A stretch of DNA of 64,000 nt from DAIDKA01 sp035487155 (GCA_035487155.1 DATHMK010000093.1:15672-79671); one strand, 5' to 3'. Positions 16,274-26,293 are shown, counted from the first letter of the stretch. Notes: generated by a model not told the origin, from the letters alone. Numbers and translations: made by a program.

Positions 16274-17473
16274 ATGAGTCGCCATTCGATTTCCATTTGG
16301 TTCGCCGCCGTCGTTTTTGCCCTGGCCATCGTGGTGCAGCTCGCCGGTTGCACGCCCGGTGTCACCGCGACCCCGGCGGCCGCTGCGCCTGCCCCGGCCG
16401 TCTCCGTGGCCACGGTGGTGTCGCGGCAGATCTCGGACTTCGATGAGTTCACCGGCCGCTTCGAGGCCGTGGATCGGGTGGAGATCCGGCCGCGCGTCTC
16501 CGGCTACATCGCCTCGGTGAATTTCGTCCAGGGGCGCGAAGTCAGCAAGGGTGAAGTGCTGTTCATCATTGATCCGCGGCCCTACGAGGCGGCGTTGAAG
16601 CAGGCCCAGGCGCAGCTGGCGCAGGCCCGCTCGCAGCTGACCCTGGCCATCTCCGAGCAGGATCGCGCCAACAAGCTCCTGGCGGCACATGCCATTTCGC
16701 GCGAAGAGCTCGAGAGTCGCGACGCGGCCCTGCAGCAGGCCAATGCCAATGTCGCCGGCGCCGCGGCCGCGGTCGACACTGCGGCGCTCAACGTGAGTTT
16801 CACGCGCGTCACGGCGCCCATCAACGGGGTGGTCAGCCGCGCTGAAATCACCGCCGGGAACCTGGTGACCAGCGGCCAGACGCTTCTGACCACCGTGGTG
16901 TCCGTGGATCCCATCTATGTCAGCTTCCAGGGCGATGAGCAGGGCTTCCTCAGCTTCATGAACTACGCCCGCAGCGGCGGTGAGGCGGAGGCCACGCATC
17001 CGGTCTTCGTCGGCCTCGCCAATGAAGAGGGCTATCCGCACCAGGGCGCCATCGCCTTCGTGGACAATGAAATCGATGCGGCCACCGGCACCGTCCGCGT
17101 CCGTGGGCGGCTTGACAATCACGATCGCCAGTTCACCCCCGGCATGTTCGCGCGGGTGAAGGTCACGGGGGCCAAGACCTTCCCGGCATTGCTGATCAAT
17201 GAGAGCGCGGTCGGCACGGATCAGGGGCTCAAGTACGTGCTGCGCGTGGGCGCCGACAACACCATCGAGTACCGCCAGGTGAAGCTCGGTCCGGTTGTCG
17301 ATGGTCTGCGGGTGGTGCGCGAGGGCCTGAACGTCGGTGACACCATTGTGGTCAACGGCCTGCAGCATGTGCGTCCGGGCATGACCATCACCCCGCAGCG
17401 GGTCGCGATGGGCGAGGAAAACCTCAAAGCCGCCCCTGCGGCACCGGGCCTGGTTGCGCGCAACGACCGCTAA
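16274..17473 (+). CDS. RND efflux periplasmic adaptor (membrane fusion protein)
   Basis: 399-residue AcrA/MexA-type adaptor linking the inner-membrane permease to the outer-membrane channel. The N-terminus ends VVQLAGCTPG, a lipobox, so it is probably lipid-anchored in the inner membrane. The lipoyl half-motifs (RVSGYIASVNFVQGREVSKG, FTRVTAPINGVVSRAEI), the alpha-hairpin (KQAQAQLAQARSQLTLAISE) and the beta-barrel/MP domain (GLQHVRPGMTITPQ) appear in order. ATG 16274 has GGGGAG upstream. First gene of a three-gene operon; the gap to the permease start is 16 bp. Confidence 0.95.
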   Translation: MSRHSISIWFAAVVFALAIVVQLAGCTPGVTATPAAAAPAPAVSVATVVSRQISDFDEFTGRFEAVDRVEIRPRVSGYIASVNFVQGREVSKGEVLFIIDPRPYEAALKQAQAQLAQARSQLTLAISEQDRANKLLAAHAISREELESRDAALQQANANVAGAAAAVDTAALNVSFTRVTAPINGVVSRAEITAGNLVTSGQTLLTTVVSVDPIYVSFQGDEQGFLSFMNYARSGGEAEATHPVFVGLANEEGYPHQGAIAFVDNEIDAATGTVRVRGRLDNHDRQFTPGMFARVKVTGAKTFPALLINESAVGTDQGLKYVLRVGADNTIEYRQVKLGPVVDGLRVVREGLNVGDTIVVNGLQHVRPGMTITPQRVAMGEENLKAAPAAPGLVARNDR

Positions 17474-17489
17474 CGCCCCGAGGCACGCC

Positions 17490-20400
17490 ATGAAAATTTC
17501 CGAATTCTTCATCGAACGGCCGATATTCGCGGCCGTCATCTCCACCTTCATCACCATCGCAGGAGCACTGGCGCTGATCAGGCTGCCCGTCGGGGAGTAC
17601 CCGGAAGTGGTGCCGCCCTCGATCGTCGTGAGCGCCAATTACCCGGGGGCAAACCCCAAGGTGATCGCCGACACTGTGGCCGCCCCGCTGGAACAGGCCA
17701 TCGTGGGCGTCGATGACATGCTGTACATGTCCTCCACCTCGACCATGAACGGCACGCTGAGCCTGACCGTGACCTTCAAGCTCGGCGCCGATGTCGACCG
17801 CGCCCAGGTGCAGGTGCAGAACCGCGTCGCGCAGGCCCTGCCGCGCCTGCCCGAAGAAGTGCGTGACCTCGGTGTCACGACGGTCAAGAGCTCCTCGGAT
17901 CTGACCATGCTGGTGAACCTGATCTCACCGGATAACCGCTACGATGCGCTGTACCTGCGCAACTACGCAACGCTGAATGTCCGTGATGTGCTGGCGCGCC
18001 TGCCCGGCATGGGCCAGGTCCAGGTGTTCGGTGGCGGCGATTACGCCATGCGCATCTGGCTGGATCCGGAAAAACTCGCCGTGCGCAATCTCACGGCGAG
18101 CGATGTCGTCACCGCCATCCGCGAGCAGAACGTGGATGTGGCCGCGGGGCAGCTGGGCGCGCCGCCCGCCAAGGGCACCGAGTTCCAGGTCGCGCTGAAT
18201 GCGGCGGGCCGCCTCACCACCGAGGAACAGTTCCGCGCCATCATCGTCAAGACCGGCGCCAACGGCGAACTGGTGCGCTTGGGTGATCTGGCGCGCGTGG
18301 AGATGGGCGCCCAGGACTACGGCATGCGCAGCATGCTGAACAACCAGAATGCCATTGCGCTGCCGATCATGCAGGCCCCCGGTGCCAATGCGCTGCAGCT
18401 CTCGGCTGATGTGCGCAAGACCATGGAAGAACTGAAGAAGGACTTCCCGGATGGCCTCGACTACCGCATCGCTTACGATCCGACCCAGTTCGTGCGCCAG
18501 TCCATCGAGGCGGTGCTGCACACCCTGCTGGAGGCCATCGCGCTGGTGGTGATCGTCGTCATCGTCTTCCTGCAGACCTGGCGCGCCTCGCTGATCCCGC
18601 TGGTCGCGGTGCCAGTGTCGATCATCGGCACCTTCGCGGTGCTGCTCGCGTTCGGCTTCTCCATCAACACCCTGTCGCTGTTCGGCCTGGTGCTGGCCAT
18701 CGGCATCGTGGTCGACGATGCCATCGTCGTGGTCGAAAACGTGGAACGGCATATCGCCGCAGGCGAGTCCCCCAAGCAGGCCGCGCGCATGGCGATGCGC
18801 GAAGTCAGTCGCCCCATCATCGCCATCACTCTGGTGCTGGTGGCGGTGTTCGGGCCGGTGGCCTTCATCAGCGGCCTGACCGGGGAGTTCTATCGCCAGT
18901 TCGCACTCACGATCGCGATCTCCACTGTGATCTCGGCTTTCAACTCTTTGACCTTGTCCCCCGCCCTGGCAGCCGTGCTGCTCAAACCCCATGGTGCCAG
19001 ACCCGACCTTTTCGCCCGCTGGATGGAGCAGATCCTCGGGCGATTCTTTAGGCGCTTCAACAAGGCCTTCGCCGCGGCGGGCAATGGCTACTCACGGGCG
19101 GTGACGGCGACCATCCGGCGCAGCAGCATCGCGCTGCTGGTCTACGGCGGATTGATCGTCCTCACCTGGGCCGGCTTCAACGCCGTCCCCGGCGGCTTCA
19201 TTCCCGACCAGGACAAGCAGTACCTGATCGCCGTGGCGCAGCTGCCACCCGCCGCGACGATCGACCGCACCGAAGCGGTGGTGCGGCGCATGTCCGAGAT
19301 CGGATTGAAGACACCCGGTGTGCAGGACGCGGTGGAATTCGCCGGTATGTCGGTGAACGGCTGGACTCAAAGTTCCAGTTCCGGCATTGCATTTTTCGCA
19401 CTGACCCCGGCCGCCCAGCGTAAGGGGCTGACCGGCAAGGCCATTGCAGCGCGCCTGAACGCGCAGCTTGCCAGCATCCAGGATGCCTATGTGGTGGTTT
19501 TCACGCCCCCACCGGTGCTGGGCCTGGGATCCCTCGGCGGCTTCAAGGCGCAGGTGGAGGACCGCGGCGATGCGGGGCCTGAAGCACTGTACGCGGCCGT
19601 TCAGGATGCCCTGGGGAAGGCTGCGAAGGCCCCGCAACTGGCAGGACTGCTCAGCACCTACCAGATCAACGTGCCGCAGCTGGACGTCAATGTGGATCGC
19701 GACAAGGTGAAGCAGCAGGGCGTGAAGCTCTCGGATGTGTTCGATACCTTGCAGACCTACATGGGCTCCACCTATGTGAACGACTTCAATCGCTTCGGTC
19801 GCACCTTCCAGGTCATGGCCCAGGCGGACGGCCCGTTCCGCGCGCAGGCGGAGGACATCCGCACGCTCAAGACCCGCAATGCGGAGGGTGCCATGGTGCC
19901 GCTGGGCTCGCTGCTGAACGTCACCCCGACCTTCGGACCGGACGCCGCCCAGCGCTACAACGCCTATCGCTCCGCGGACATCAACGCCGGTCCCGCGCCA
20001 GGCTACAGCACCGACCAGGCCCAGGAAGCCCTCGCCGGCATTCTCAAGGCCAACCTGCCGCGCGGCATGACCTTCGAGTGGACCGACCTCGCCTACCAGC
20101 AGCTGATCTCCGGCAACACGGCGACCATCATCTTCCCGCTGTGCGTGCTGTTCGTGTTCCTGGTGCTGGCGGCGCAGTACGAGAGCCTGACGCTGCCGCT
20201 GGCCATCATCCTCATCGTGCCCATGTGCCTGCTGGCCGGCATCACCGGTGTGTATCTGGATCACGGCGATAACAACGTGTTCACGCAGATCGGCCTTCTG
20301 GTACTGGTGGGCCTGGCGTGCAAGAACGCCATCCTCATCATCGAGTTCGCCAGGCATCTGCAGGAGGATCGCGGCATGGACGCGCGCTCGGCGGTGCTCG

Positions 20401-20687
20401 AAGCCGCGCGCCTGCGACTGCGCCCCATCCTCATGACCTCCTTCGCCTTCATCATGGGAGTGATCCCGCTGGTGCTGGCACAGGGGGCCGGCGCCGAAGT
20501 TCGGCACGCCATGGGGGTGACGGTGTTCGCCGGCATGCTCGGCGTGACCTCCTTTGGCCTGCTGCTGACGCCGGTGTTCTACGTACTGATCCGCCGGCTC
20601 ACCGACCGTCAGCCACGATTGCCCGCCGCAGTGACGCAGCGCGCGCCGCTGGCCATCGGTTCGAATCCGGAGGTGCACGGTGCTTAA
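17490..20687 (+). CDS. RND multidrug efflux permease, HAE1 family
   Basis: 1065-residue inner-membrane proton/drug antiporter of the AcrB/MexB class. It begins MKISEFFIERPIFAAVISTF, has the porter-domain segment after YPEVVPPSIVVSANYPGA, and repeats the twelve-helix plan. The proton-relay Asp pair lies in GIVVDDAIVVVENVERH (about residue 412). VLVGLACKNAILIIEFARHL carries the matching Lys of the second half. In-frame codon 17454 would add 12 residues overlapping the adaptor stop and is rejected. The 3' end overlaps the outer-membrane factor gene by 8 bp. Substrates cannot be predicted. Confidence 0.96.
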   Translation: MKISEFFIERPIFAAVISTFITIAGALALIRLPVGEYPEVVPPSIVVSANYPGANPKVIADTVAAPLEQAIVGVDDMLYMSSTSTMNGTLSLTVTFKLGADVDRAQVQVQNRVAQALPRLPEEVRDLGVTTVKSSSDLTMLVNLISPDNRYDALYLRNYATLNVRDVLARLPGMGQVQVFGGGDYAMRIWLDPEKLAVRNLTASDVVTAIREQNVDVAAGQLGAPPAKGTEFQVALNAAGRLTTEEQFRAIIVKTGANGELVRLGDLARVEMGAQDYGMRSMLNNQNAIALPIMQAPGANALQLSADVRKTMEELKKDFPDGLDYRIAYDPTQFVRQSIEAVLHTLLEAIALVVIVVIVFLQTWRASLIPLVAVPVSIIGTFAVLLAFGFSINTLSLFGLVLAIGIVVDDAIVVVENVERHIAAGESPKQAARMAMREVSRPIIAITLVLVAVFGPVAFISGLTGEFYRQFALTIAISTVISAFNSLTLSPALAAVLLKPHGARPDLFARWMEQILGRFFRRFNKAFAAAGNGYSRAVTATIRRSSIALLVYGGLIVLTWAGFNAVPGGFIPDQDKQYLIAVAQLPPAATIDRTEAVVRRMSEIGLKTPGVQDAVEFAGMSVNGWTQSSSSGIAFFALTPAAQRKGLTGKAIAARLNAQLASIQDAYVVVFTPPPVLGLGSLGGFKAQVEDRGDAGPEALYAAVQDALGKAAKAPQLAGLLSTYQINVPQLDVNVDRDKVKQQGVKLSDVFDTLQTYMGSTYVNDFNRFGRTFQVMAQADGPFRAQAEDIRTLKTRNAEGAMVPLGSLLNVTPTFGPDAAQRYNAYRSADINAGPAPGYSTDQAQEALAGILKANLPRGMTFEWTDLAYQQLISGNTATIIFPLCVLFVFLVLAAQYESLTLPLAIILIVPMCLLAGITGVYLDHGDNNVFTQIGLLVLVGLACKNAILIIEFARHLQEDRGMDARSAVLEAARLRLRPILMTSFAFIMGVIPLVLAQGAGAEVRHAMGVTVFAGMLGVTSFGLLLTPVFYVLIRRLTDRQPRLPAAVTQRAPLAIGSNPEVHGA

Positions 20688-22131
20688 GCTCATCCCGAAG
20701 CTCATTCCCCTGATCGTTGCCGCGACCCTGGCGGCCTGCGCGGTGGGGCCTGACTATCACCGGCCCACGGTGCAGACGGCACCGTCCTTCGTCGAGGCCG
20801 AGCCTGCCGTCTATTCCACCGACGACACCGTGGGTCCGTTCTGGGGACAGTTCAACGATGACCTGCTGAACGGCCTGGTGATCGAGGCACTGGCCGCCAA
20901 TCATGATCTGCGCATTGCGCTGGCCCATCTGCAACAGGCCCGGGCGCTGCGTACCCAGGCCAAGCTCGACCTGCTGCCCACGGTCACCAGCGGCGCCGGG
21001 TATACGCGCCAGCAGTATCCCGCCGTTGAAAGCTTCGGCGAGGGCACCTTGCAGGAGAGCTACTACAACGCGGGCTTCGATGCGACCTGGGAACTCGACC
21101 TCTTCGGGCGCGTGCGCCGCGGCGTCGAGGCGGCCCGGGCACAGGTTGAAGGCCAGGAGGCGACGCTGCGCGATGCCCAGGTCAGTGTGACGGCGGAAGT
21201 CGCTCGCACCTATTTCGAACTGCGCGGCGAACAGGCTGAACTCGCCGTCCTGCAGCGCAATGCCATCAACCAGCAGCAGACGGTGGACCTGACCAACTCG
21301 CTGCTGGATGCCGGCCGCGGCACCGAACTGGATACCTCGCGCGCCAAGGCGCAGCTGGACACGACGCTTGCGACCATTCCACCGCTGCGCGCGTCGGTGG
21401 AGAAATCCATCCACCGCCTGGGTGTGCTCACCGGGCGTGAGCCGGATGCACTGGCCGCCGTGCTGGCGCCCCCGGGCAACCTGCCCGAGCTGCCGAAGAT
21501 GGCGGCGGTGGGCGACCCTGCCGGTCTGCTGCGTCGGCGCCCCGACATCCGCGTGGCCGAGCGGCAGCTGGCCGCCTCCACCGCGCAGATCGGTGTGGCG
21601 GTGGGCGACCTTTTCCCGAAGGTGACCTTCACGGGCAATTTCGGCTTCGCTGCCGGGGACCTTGCGGCGCTGGGCTCCTCGCCCAGCAAGACCTTCCTGA
21701 TCGGGCCGTCGATCTCCTGGCCGGCATTTGACTTAGGCCGGGTCCGGGCGCGCATTGCGGGGGCCCGGGCCGGCGCCGATGCGGATCTGGCGGCCTATCA
21801 GCAGACCGTGCTCAAGGCCCTGGAGGAGACCGAAAATGCCCTGGTGACCCATGCCCGGGCCCGTGACCGGCTGGTGCAACTGACGGCCGCCGCCCGGGAA
21901 AGCGATACCGCCGCGCAGATCGCCCGGGCCCGCTACGAGGGCGGCCTGGTCGGCTTCCTGGATGTCCTGGACGCCGAACGGGCGCAACTTCAGGCCCAGG
22001 ATGAGCTCGCCCAGAGCCGCACGGACGCCGCGACCAGCCTGATCGCGGTCTACAAGGCCCTAGGCGGCGGCTGGGAGGGGGCCCCGGTGCCCGTGGCCCG
22101 GATCACGACAGCCATGCCGTCGCAGCGGTAG
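20680..22131 (+). CDS. Outer-membrane efflux channel, NodT/OprM family lipoprotein
   Basis: 483-residue TolC-type channel. The signal peptide ends AATLAACAVGPDYHRP, a lipobox followed by the GPDY(H)RP motif that marks NodT-family outer-membrane factors. Two structural repeats are visible (LLPTVTSGAGYTRQQYP... and the later LFPKVTFTGNFGFAAGD), each with long coiled-coil helices such as RTQAKLDLLP and RDRLVQLTAAARESDT. RRRPDIRVAERQLAA is the family's turn motif. GTG start overlapping the permease stop implies translational coupling. It completes the tripartite pump. Confidence 0.95.
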   Translation: MLKLIPKLIPLIVAATLAACAVGPDYHRPTVQTAPSFVEAEPAVYSTDDTVGPFWGQFNDDLLNGLVIEALAANHDLRIALAHLQQARALRTQAKLDLLPTVTSGAGYTRQQYPAVESFGEGTLQESYYNAGFDATWELDLFGRVRRGVEAARAQVEGQEATLRDAQVSVTAEVARTYFELRGEQAELAVLQRNAINQQQTVDLTNSLLDAGRGTELDTSRAKAQLDTTLATIPPLRASVEKSIHRLGVLTGREPDALAAVLAPPGNLPELPKMAAVGDPAGLLRRRPDIRVAERQLAASTAQIGVAVGDLFPKVTFTGNFGFAAGDLAALGSSPSKTFLIGPSISWPAFDLGRVRARIAGARAGADADLAAYQQTVLKALEETENALVTHARARDRLVQLTAAARESDTAAQIARARYEGGLVGFLDVLDAERAQLQAQDELAQSRTDAATSLIAVYKALGGGWEGAPVPVARITTAMPSQR

Positions 22132-22135
22132 ACTC

Positions 22136-24007
22136 ATGCGAGTCCTGGAACGAGGGGGTCTGATGACCGTTGGGCTCAACGCCCGCGCCGCCGACTGCGG
22201 CCCGGATTGTGCGAATATCGCCGATGAGGCGGCGCGCGCCGATGACGCAAACGCGTGCGCGGAGTTCGCGCAGATCAGCGAGTCGCTGCAGCATCGCGAG
22301 GGCCTGCTCGCGGCCTCCGCGCGCGCCAGCCGCATGCTCCTGGAAGCCAGCCACGTCATGGATGCCATACCGGGCGTGCTGCGCGAACTGGGCGAAGCGG
22401 CCGGTGCCGATCGCGTCAACCTCATACGTTCCGAGCCGGGCCCGGATGGCGCGCCGTGGATGCTGGTGTCCGGCGAATGGGCCGCACCGGGAATCAGCGC
22501 CTATCTGAACAATCCGAACAAGAAAGGCAGCCCGGAGAGCACCATCTCCTCCACCTGCCGCGAACTGCGCGCCGGCCGCAGCGTGCTGATGAATCCCCAG
22601 CACCATGTCGGTGGCGAGGGCGGCACAGCCGATGGCAGTACGCTGACCAAGGCCGTGGTGCCGATCTTCGTCGACAACAGTTTCTTCGGCGCGCTCAGTT
22701 TCGACAACACCCGCCAGCGCCGTGCCATCGATCCGGCGGAGGTTGCCGCGCTGGAGACCGCCGCCGGCGTCATTGGCGCGGGGCTGCATCGCGAGCGGCT
22801 GATCGAGGCGGTGCGGCGCGAACGTGAACAGGCGGCCGAGCAACGCATGGCGGAACTGGCCAAGGCCAATGCCGTCATCCGCGGCAATCTGGAGCGGCTG
22901 GCCAAGGAACCCGATGCCCGCAATTTCCTGGGCCACGTGCTGCTCGAGGCCACCCGACAGTTCGATGCGGCCGCCGGCAACGTCATTGTCCAGCACGACT
23001 CGCCTGCGATCTGGGAGATCGTCGCGCATGTCGAGGCGGGACACCTGGTGGCGCCGGCATTCACCGTCAGCATCCCCGCGACCGGCAACGCCCTGGGCGA
23101 GAAACTTGCCAATACCGAGCAGCCGATGTTCTGCGACCTTCTCGGGGGCGATGCAGACAGCGAATGGCCGGGGCTGATGGACTATCACCGCGCCTCCGGG
23201 CACACCGGGATGGTGGCTTTCCCGCTGCTCTTCGGCGCACGCAACGTCGGCTTCATCACCCTTTATTTCAAGGACGCGGCCGCGACAACCCTGGTGAACA
23301 GCGAACTGCTGGTCGCCTTGGCGCAGCAGGCGACGCTGGCCATCGAGATCATGCGGCTCGCGCACTCGGCCAAGGAAGCCGCGGTGCTGGTCGAACGCAA
23401 CCGCATCGGCCGCGAAATCCACGACGGCCTGGCGCAGGCCTTCACCGGCATCCTGATGCAGCTGGCCGCGGCCGAGGACTTTGAAGGCGCCGAGCAGTGC
23501 GCCACGCAGGGCCTGATCGCCGAACGCATTCGCGACCTTGCCCGTGAAGGCCTCGCCGAGGCACGTCGCTCGGTCATGGCTTTGCGTCCGGATCAGACCC
23601 GCAGCGGTGGCCTGGAGCTGGCGCTGCGCCAGCTGGCCGAGCGCTCTTCGGTACCCGGTCGCACCGACTGCAGCTTCGAGGGCCGGGCGCCCGCCACGGG
23701 GCTGGCGCCCGAGCATGAACATGCGCTGTTGCGCATCGCCCAGGAGGCGGTGAGCAATGCCGTGCGTCACGGCCATCCGCGCCATGTTCGCATCAGCCTG
23801 ATGGGCGAAGCCGGGCATTGGGTGCTGACCGTGGCGGATGATGGCCAGGGCATGGAAGGCTCGCCGGATGACTGCGCGCAGCATGGCTATGGCCTGAGCA
23901 ACATGCAGGAGCGCGCCACGGCGATCGGTGGCACCTGGCATATCGATACCGGTAAGGGAACCGGCACGCGCGTATCCGTGCGGCTGCCGCGCAGGAACAT
24001 CCCGTGA
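22136..24007 (+). CDS. Soluble GAF-domain sensor histidine kinase (NarX/DegS type)
   Basis: 623-residue cytoplasmic kinase with no transmembrane segment. Two GAF-like modules (about 60-220, with DRVNLIRSEPGPDG and VPIFVDNSFFGALSFDNTRQ; and about 260-415, with LLFGARNVGFITLYF) are followed by HisKA_3 with phospho-acceptor His429 in NRIGREIHDGLAQAF. The HATPase_c domain has RIAQEAVSNAVRHG (N box) and VADDGQGM (G box). It starts 4 bp after the pump operon and its TGA overlaps the regulator's GTG, so pump, kinase and regulator may be one unit; the ligand is probably a diffusible intracellular signal. Confidence 0.92.
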   Translation: MRVLERGGLMTVGLNARAADCGPDCANIADEAARADDANACAEFAQISESLQHREGLLAASARASRMLLEASHVMDAIPGVLRELGEAAGADRVNLIRSEPGPDGAPWMLVSGEWAAPGISAYLNNPNKKGSPESTISSTCRELRAGRSVLMNPQHHVGGEGGTADGSTLTKAVVPIFVDNSFFGALSFDNTRQRRAIDPAEVAALETAAGVIGAGLHRERLIEAVRREREQAAEQRMAELAKANAVIRGNLERLAKEPDARNFLGHVLLEATRQFDAAAGNVIVQHDSPAIWEIVAHVEAGHLVAPAFTVSIPATGNALGEKLANTEQPMFCDLLGGDADSEWPGLMDYHRASGHTGMVAFPLLFGARNVGFITLYFKDAAATTLVNSELLVALAQQATLAIEIMRLAHSAKEAAVLVERNRIGREIHDGLAQAFTGILMQLAAAEDFEGAEQCATQGLIAERIRDLAREGLAEARRSVMALRPDQTRSGGLELALRQLAERSSVPGRTDCSFEGRAPATGLAPEHEHALLRIAQEAVSNAVRHGHPRHVRISLMGEAGHWVLTVADDGQGMEGSPDDCAQHGYGLSNMQERATAIGGTWHIDTGKGTGTRVSVRLPRRNIP

Positions 24008-24660
24008 GCGCCGCGCCGGCCAGTGCCCTCAGTGCACCGGTACGCAAGATCCGCGTCATCCTCGCCGACGATCATCCCGTGGTACGCGATGGCCTCGCGG
24101 CCATTCTCAACCGTCAACCCGACATGGAAGTGGTGGCCGAAGCCGCCGACGGCGAGGAGGCCACCGAGCTCTACGAAAAACACCAGCCCGATGTCATGGT
24201 GCTGGACCTGCGCATGCCCAAACGCGATGGCGTGGCAGTGGTGGCGATGGTGCTGGCTGCGCACCCGCACGCGCGGCTGCTGGTAATGACCACCTATGAT
24301 GGCGATGAGGACATCTTCCGCTGCCTCAGCCAAGGCGCGAAGGGCTACCTGCTCAAGGACTCCCCGCGCACCGAGATTCTCTCTGCGATCCGCGCGGTCA
24401 GCGAGGACCGGCCCTATGCCTCCTCCTCGGTCGCCAGCAAGGCGCTGCAGCGCATGGCCAAACCCAGCCTCACGCAACGCGAAATCGGCGTATTGCAGCT
24501 GCTGGCCGAGGGCCGCAGCAACAAGGACATCGCGCGGCGCCTCAGCATCACCGAGGGCACGGCCAAGACTCACGTCAAAGCCATCCTCACCAAACTCGAT
24601 GCCATCAGCCGCACCGAGGCGGTCGCCGTCGCGCATAAGCGTGGCCTCGTCCGACTCTAA
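24004..24660 (+). CDS. NarL/LuxR-type response regulator
   Basis: 218-residue response regulator: receiver domain (residues 15-130) with acidic cluster ILADDHPVVRD and phospho-acceptor Asp68 in VMVLDLRMPKRDG, conserved Thr/Lys region LVMTTYDGDED and GYLLKDS. A C-terminal LuxR helix-turn-helix follows (LTQREIGVLQLLAEGRSNKD... TAKTHVKAILTKLDA). The GTG start overlaps the kinase stop by 4 bp, so it is the cognate partner. Likely controls the adjacent RND operon or its own unit; no operator was identified. Confidence 0.94.
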   Translation: MSAAPASALSAPVRKIRVILADDHPVVRDGLAAILNRQPDMEVVAEAADGEEATELYEKHQPDVMVLDLRMPKRDGVAVVAMVLAAHPHARLLVMTTYDGDEDIFRCLSQGAKGYLLKDSPRTEILSAIRAVSEDRPYASSSVASKALQRMAKPSLTQREIGVLQLLAEGRSNKDIARRLSITEGTAKTHVKAILTKLDAISRTEAVAVAHKRGLVRL

Positions 24661-25585
24661 GGCGCAGGCCGCGCTGGATGTCCTGAACCAGCTCAGCCCG
24701 GTCGCGCCACGCGCCGCAGTGCTTGCGGCCCTGAGAACGGGCCTCGGGGATCGCCACTTCCTGGTGGTGTGCCGCGCGGCGACGCTCAGCGGCGAGAAAC
24801 TGCTGCACGAACTCATCCCCGACCTGCTCAATGCCTGGGCACGATTTCTCCAGGACGCCGTCAAGCGTGACCCGCAGTGCAAGGCCAAGAGCGCCATCGC
24901 GCGCGCCCTGGTGGCCCTGGAGTGCCAGGACATTGCTTTCTATCAGCGCGGCATCGGCTACCGGCAGCTGGAACCGGTGTGGGGCGGCCGCGCAGACACC
25001 GCCACGGACCTTCGTTGCAGCTGCGCCATGGGGCTGGCGGCGTCCGGTCATGTTCGCGCCGTGGCAGAACTCGCCGGATTGCTGAGCGACCCGGAGGTGC
25101 CGGTGCGCTGTGGAGCGGCGCGCGCCATCTCCTGCGGCAATCCCTTCGAGGCCGAGGCGGTGCTGCGTCTGAAGGTGCACATCGGCGACGTTGATCCGCT
25201 GGTCATTGGTGAGTGCTTCGGCGCCCTGCTCGCCATTGCGCCTGAGCACTCCCTGCCCTTCGTTGCGACCTATCTCAAGGGTAAGGACGCAGCGCTGCAG
25301 GAATACGCGGCGCTGGCGCTGGGTGAATCACGCCGGCCCGAAGCTTTCGCACTGCTGCGCGACGCCTGGGATGAGCTGATCACTGCCGAACCGCGCAGCG
25401 TCCTGATCCGGGCCGCGTCCCTGCACCGCTCGGAGGCTGCGTTTGCGTGGCTGCTGAATCTGATCGAGACGGCACCTGCGAGGCTCGCAGGCGTCGCGGT
25501 GGAGGCGCTCGCCGTCTACACCCGCAATACCCGGCTGATGGAACAGATGGATGCCGCCAGAAACCGGCGCCAGGACCCGATTTGA
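24641..25585 (+). CDS. HEAT-repeat protein
   Basis: 314-residue all-helical protein with HEAT/PBS-lyase-type repeats, e.g. CSCAMGLAASGHVRAVAELAG, LLSDPEVPVRCGAARAISCG and LKGKDAALQEYAALALGESR, from about residue 115 to 260. Such repeats form protein-binding solenoids. The N-terminal third (LAALRTGLGDRHFLVVCRAA) is less regular. The reading frame continues upstream inside the regulator gene, but GTG 24641, which overlaps that gene's 3' end by 20 bp, is the sensible start. Tight packing suggests a link to the two-component system, but the role is unknown. Confidence 0.75.
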   Translation: MASSDSKAQAALDVLNQLSPVAPRAAVLAALRTGLGDRHFLVVCRAATLSGEKLLHELIPDLLNAWARFLQDAVKRDPQCKAKSAIARALVALECQDIAFYQRGIGYRQLEPVWGGRADTATDLRCSCAMGLAASGHVRAVAELAGLLSDPEVPVRCGAARAISCGNPFEAEAVLRLKVHIGDVDPLVIGECFGALLAIAPEHSLPFVATYLKGKDAALQEYAALALGESRRPEAFALLRDAWDELITAEPRSVLIRAASLHRSEAAFAWLLNLIETAPARLAGVAVEALAVYTRNTRLMEQMDAARNRRQDPI

Positions 25586-25597
25586 TACCATGAGGGC

Positions 25598-26293
25598 ATG
25601 TCGCACCCCACCCTGCTCCTGATCCGCCACGGCCAGAGCCAGGCCAATGCCGGCGGTGTCACGCTTGAGAATTCGCTGGTGCCGCTGACTGAACTCGGCG
25701 AACGGCAGGCCCTGGCGCTGGCAGCCCTGCTGCCGGCCAGCAGTCCAGCCATCTGGTCCTCACCCTTCAAACGATCGCTGGATACCGCTGCCCCGTACTG
25801 CGACCGGATGCGGGTCGCGCCCCTGGTCTACGACGACTTGCGCGAATTCGAGACCATCGACACGCGGCATATGCGCGGCAGTTCCTGCACGGAACGCGAG
25901 GAGGTGCTGGCGCGCTACTGGCGCGAGGCCGATCCTGACCAGCGCACCGGTCCTGCCGGGGAAACCTTCCGCGAATTCTACGAGCGTGTCGCCAGGGTGC
26001 GCATGCAGTGGCTGCCGGCACTGCCCGACGGCACGGTGATCTTCGGCCATGGCATGTGGATGGCGCTGTTGTTCTGGCAGCTATGGGGGTTCGAGGAGGT
26101 CGATCACCTCGCCATGGTCCATTTCCGGCGCTTTCAGCTGGGCTTCCCGACGCCCAATACCGTGGTCTACGGCATCACTCGGGTCGGCCCCGGCCAATGG
26201 ACCCTCCGGGCGGATGAGGCGGCGCTGCGGGCGCTGGCCGCGATCGAGCGGGAACCCGATCAGAACGGGCCACGATTCGCCTCAGGTTCTTGA
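25598..26293 (+). CDS. Histidine phosphatase-family (phosphoglycerate mutase-like) protein
   Basis: 231-residue phosphatase/mutase-fold protein. LLLIRHGQSQANAGG near residue 6 carries the phospho-acceptor His in RHG; IWSSPFKRSLDTAAPY is the second arginine region; TVIFGHGMWMALLF is the second catalytic His region. Mutases and acid phosphatases share this fold, and the short length fits a small-molecule phosphatase. It follows the HEAT-repeat gene by 12 bp and may belong to the same transcript. Confidence 0.88.
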   Translation: MSHPTLLLIRHGQSQANAGGVTLENSLVPLTELGERQALALAALLPASSPAIWSSPFKRSLDTAAPYCDRMRVAPLVYDDLREFETIDTRHMRGSSCTEREEVLARYWREADPDQRTGPAGETFREFYERVARVRMQWLPALPDGTVIFGHGMWMALLFWQLWGFEEVDHLAMVHFRRFQLGFPTPNTVVYGITRVGPGQWTLRADEAALRALAAIEREPDQNGPRFASGS

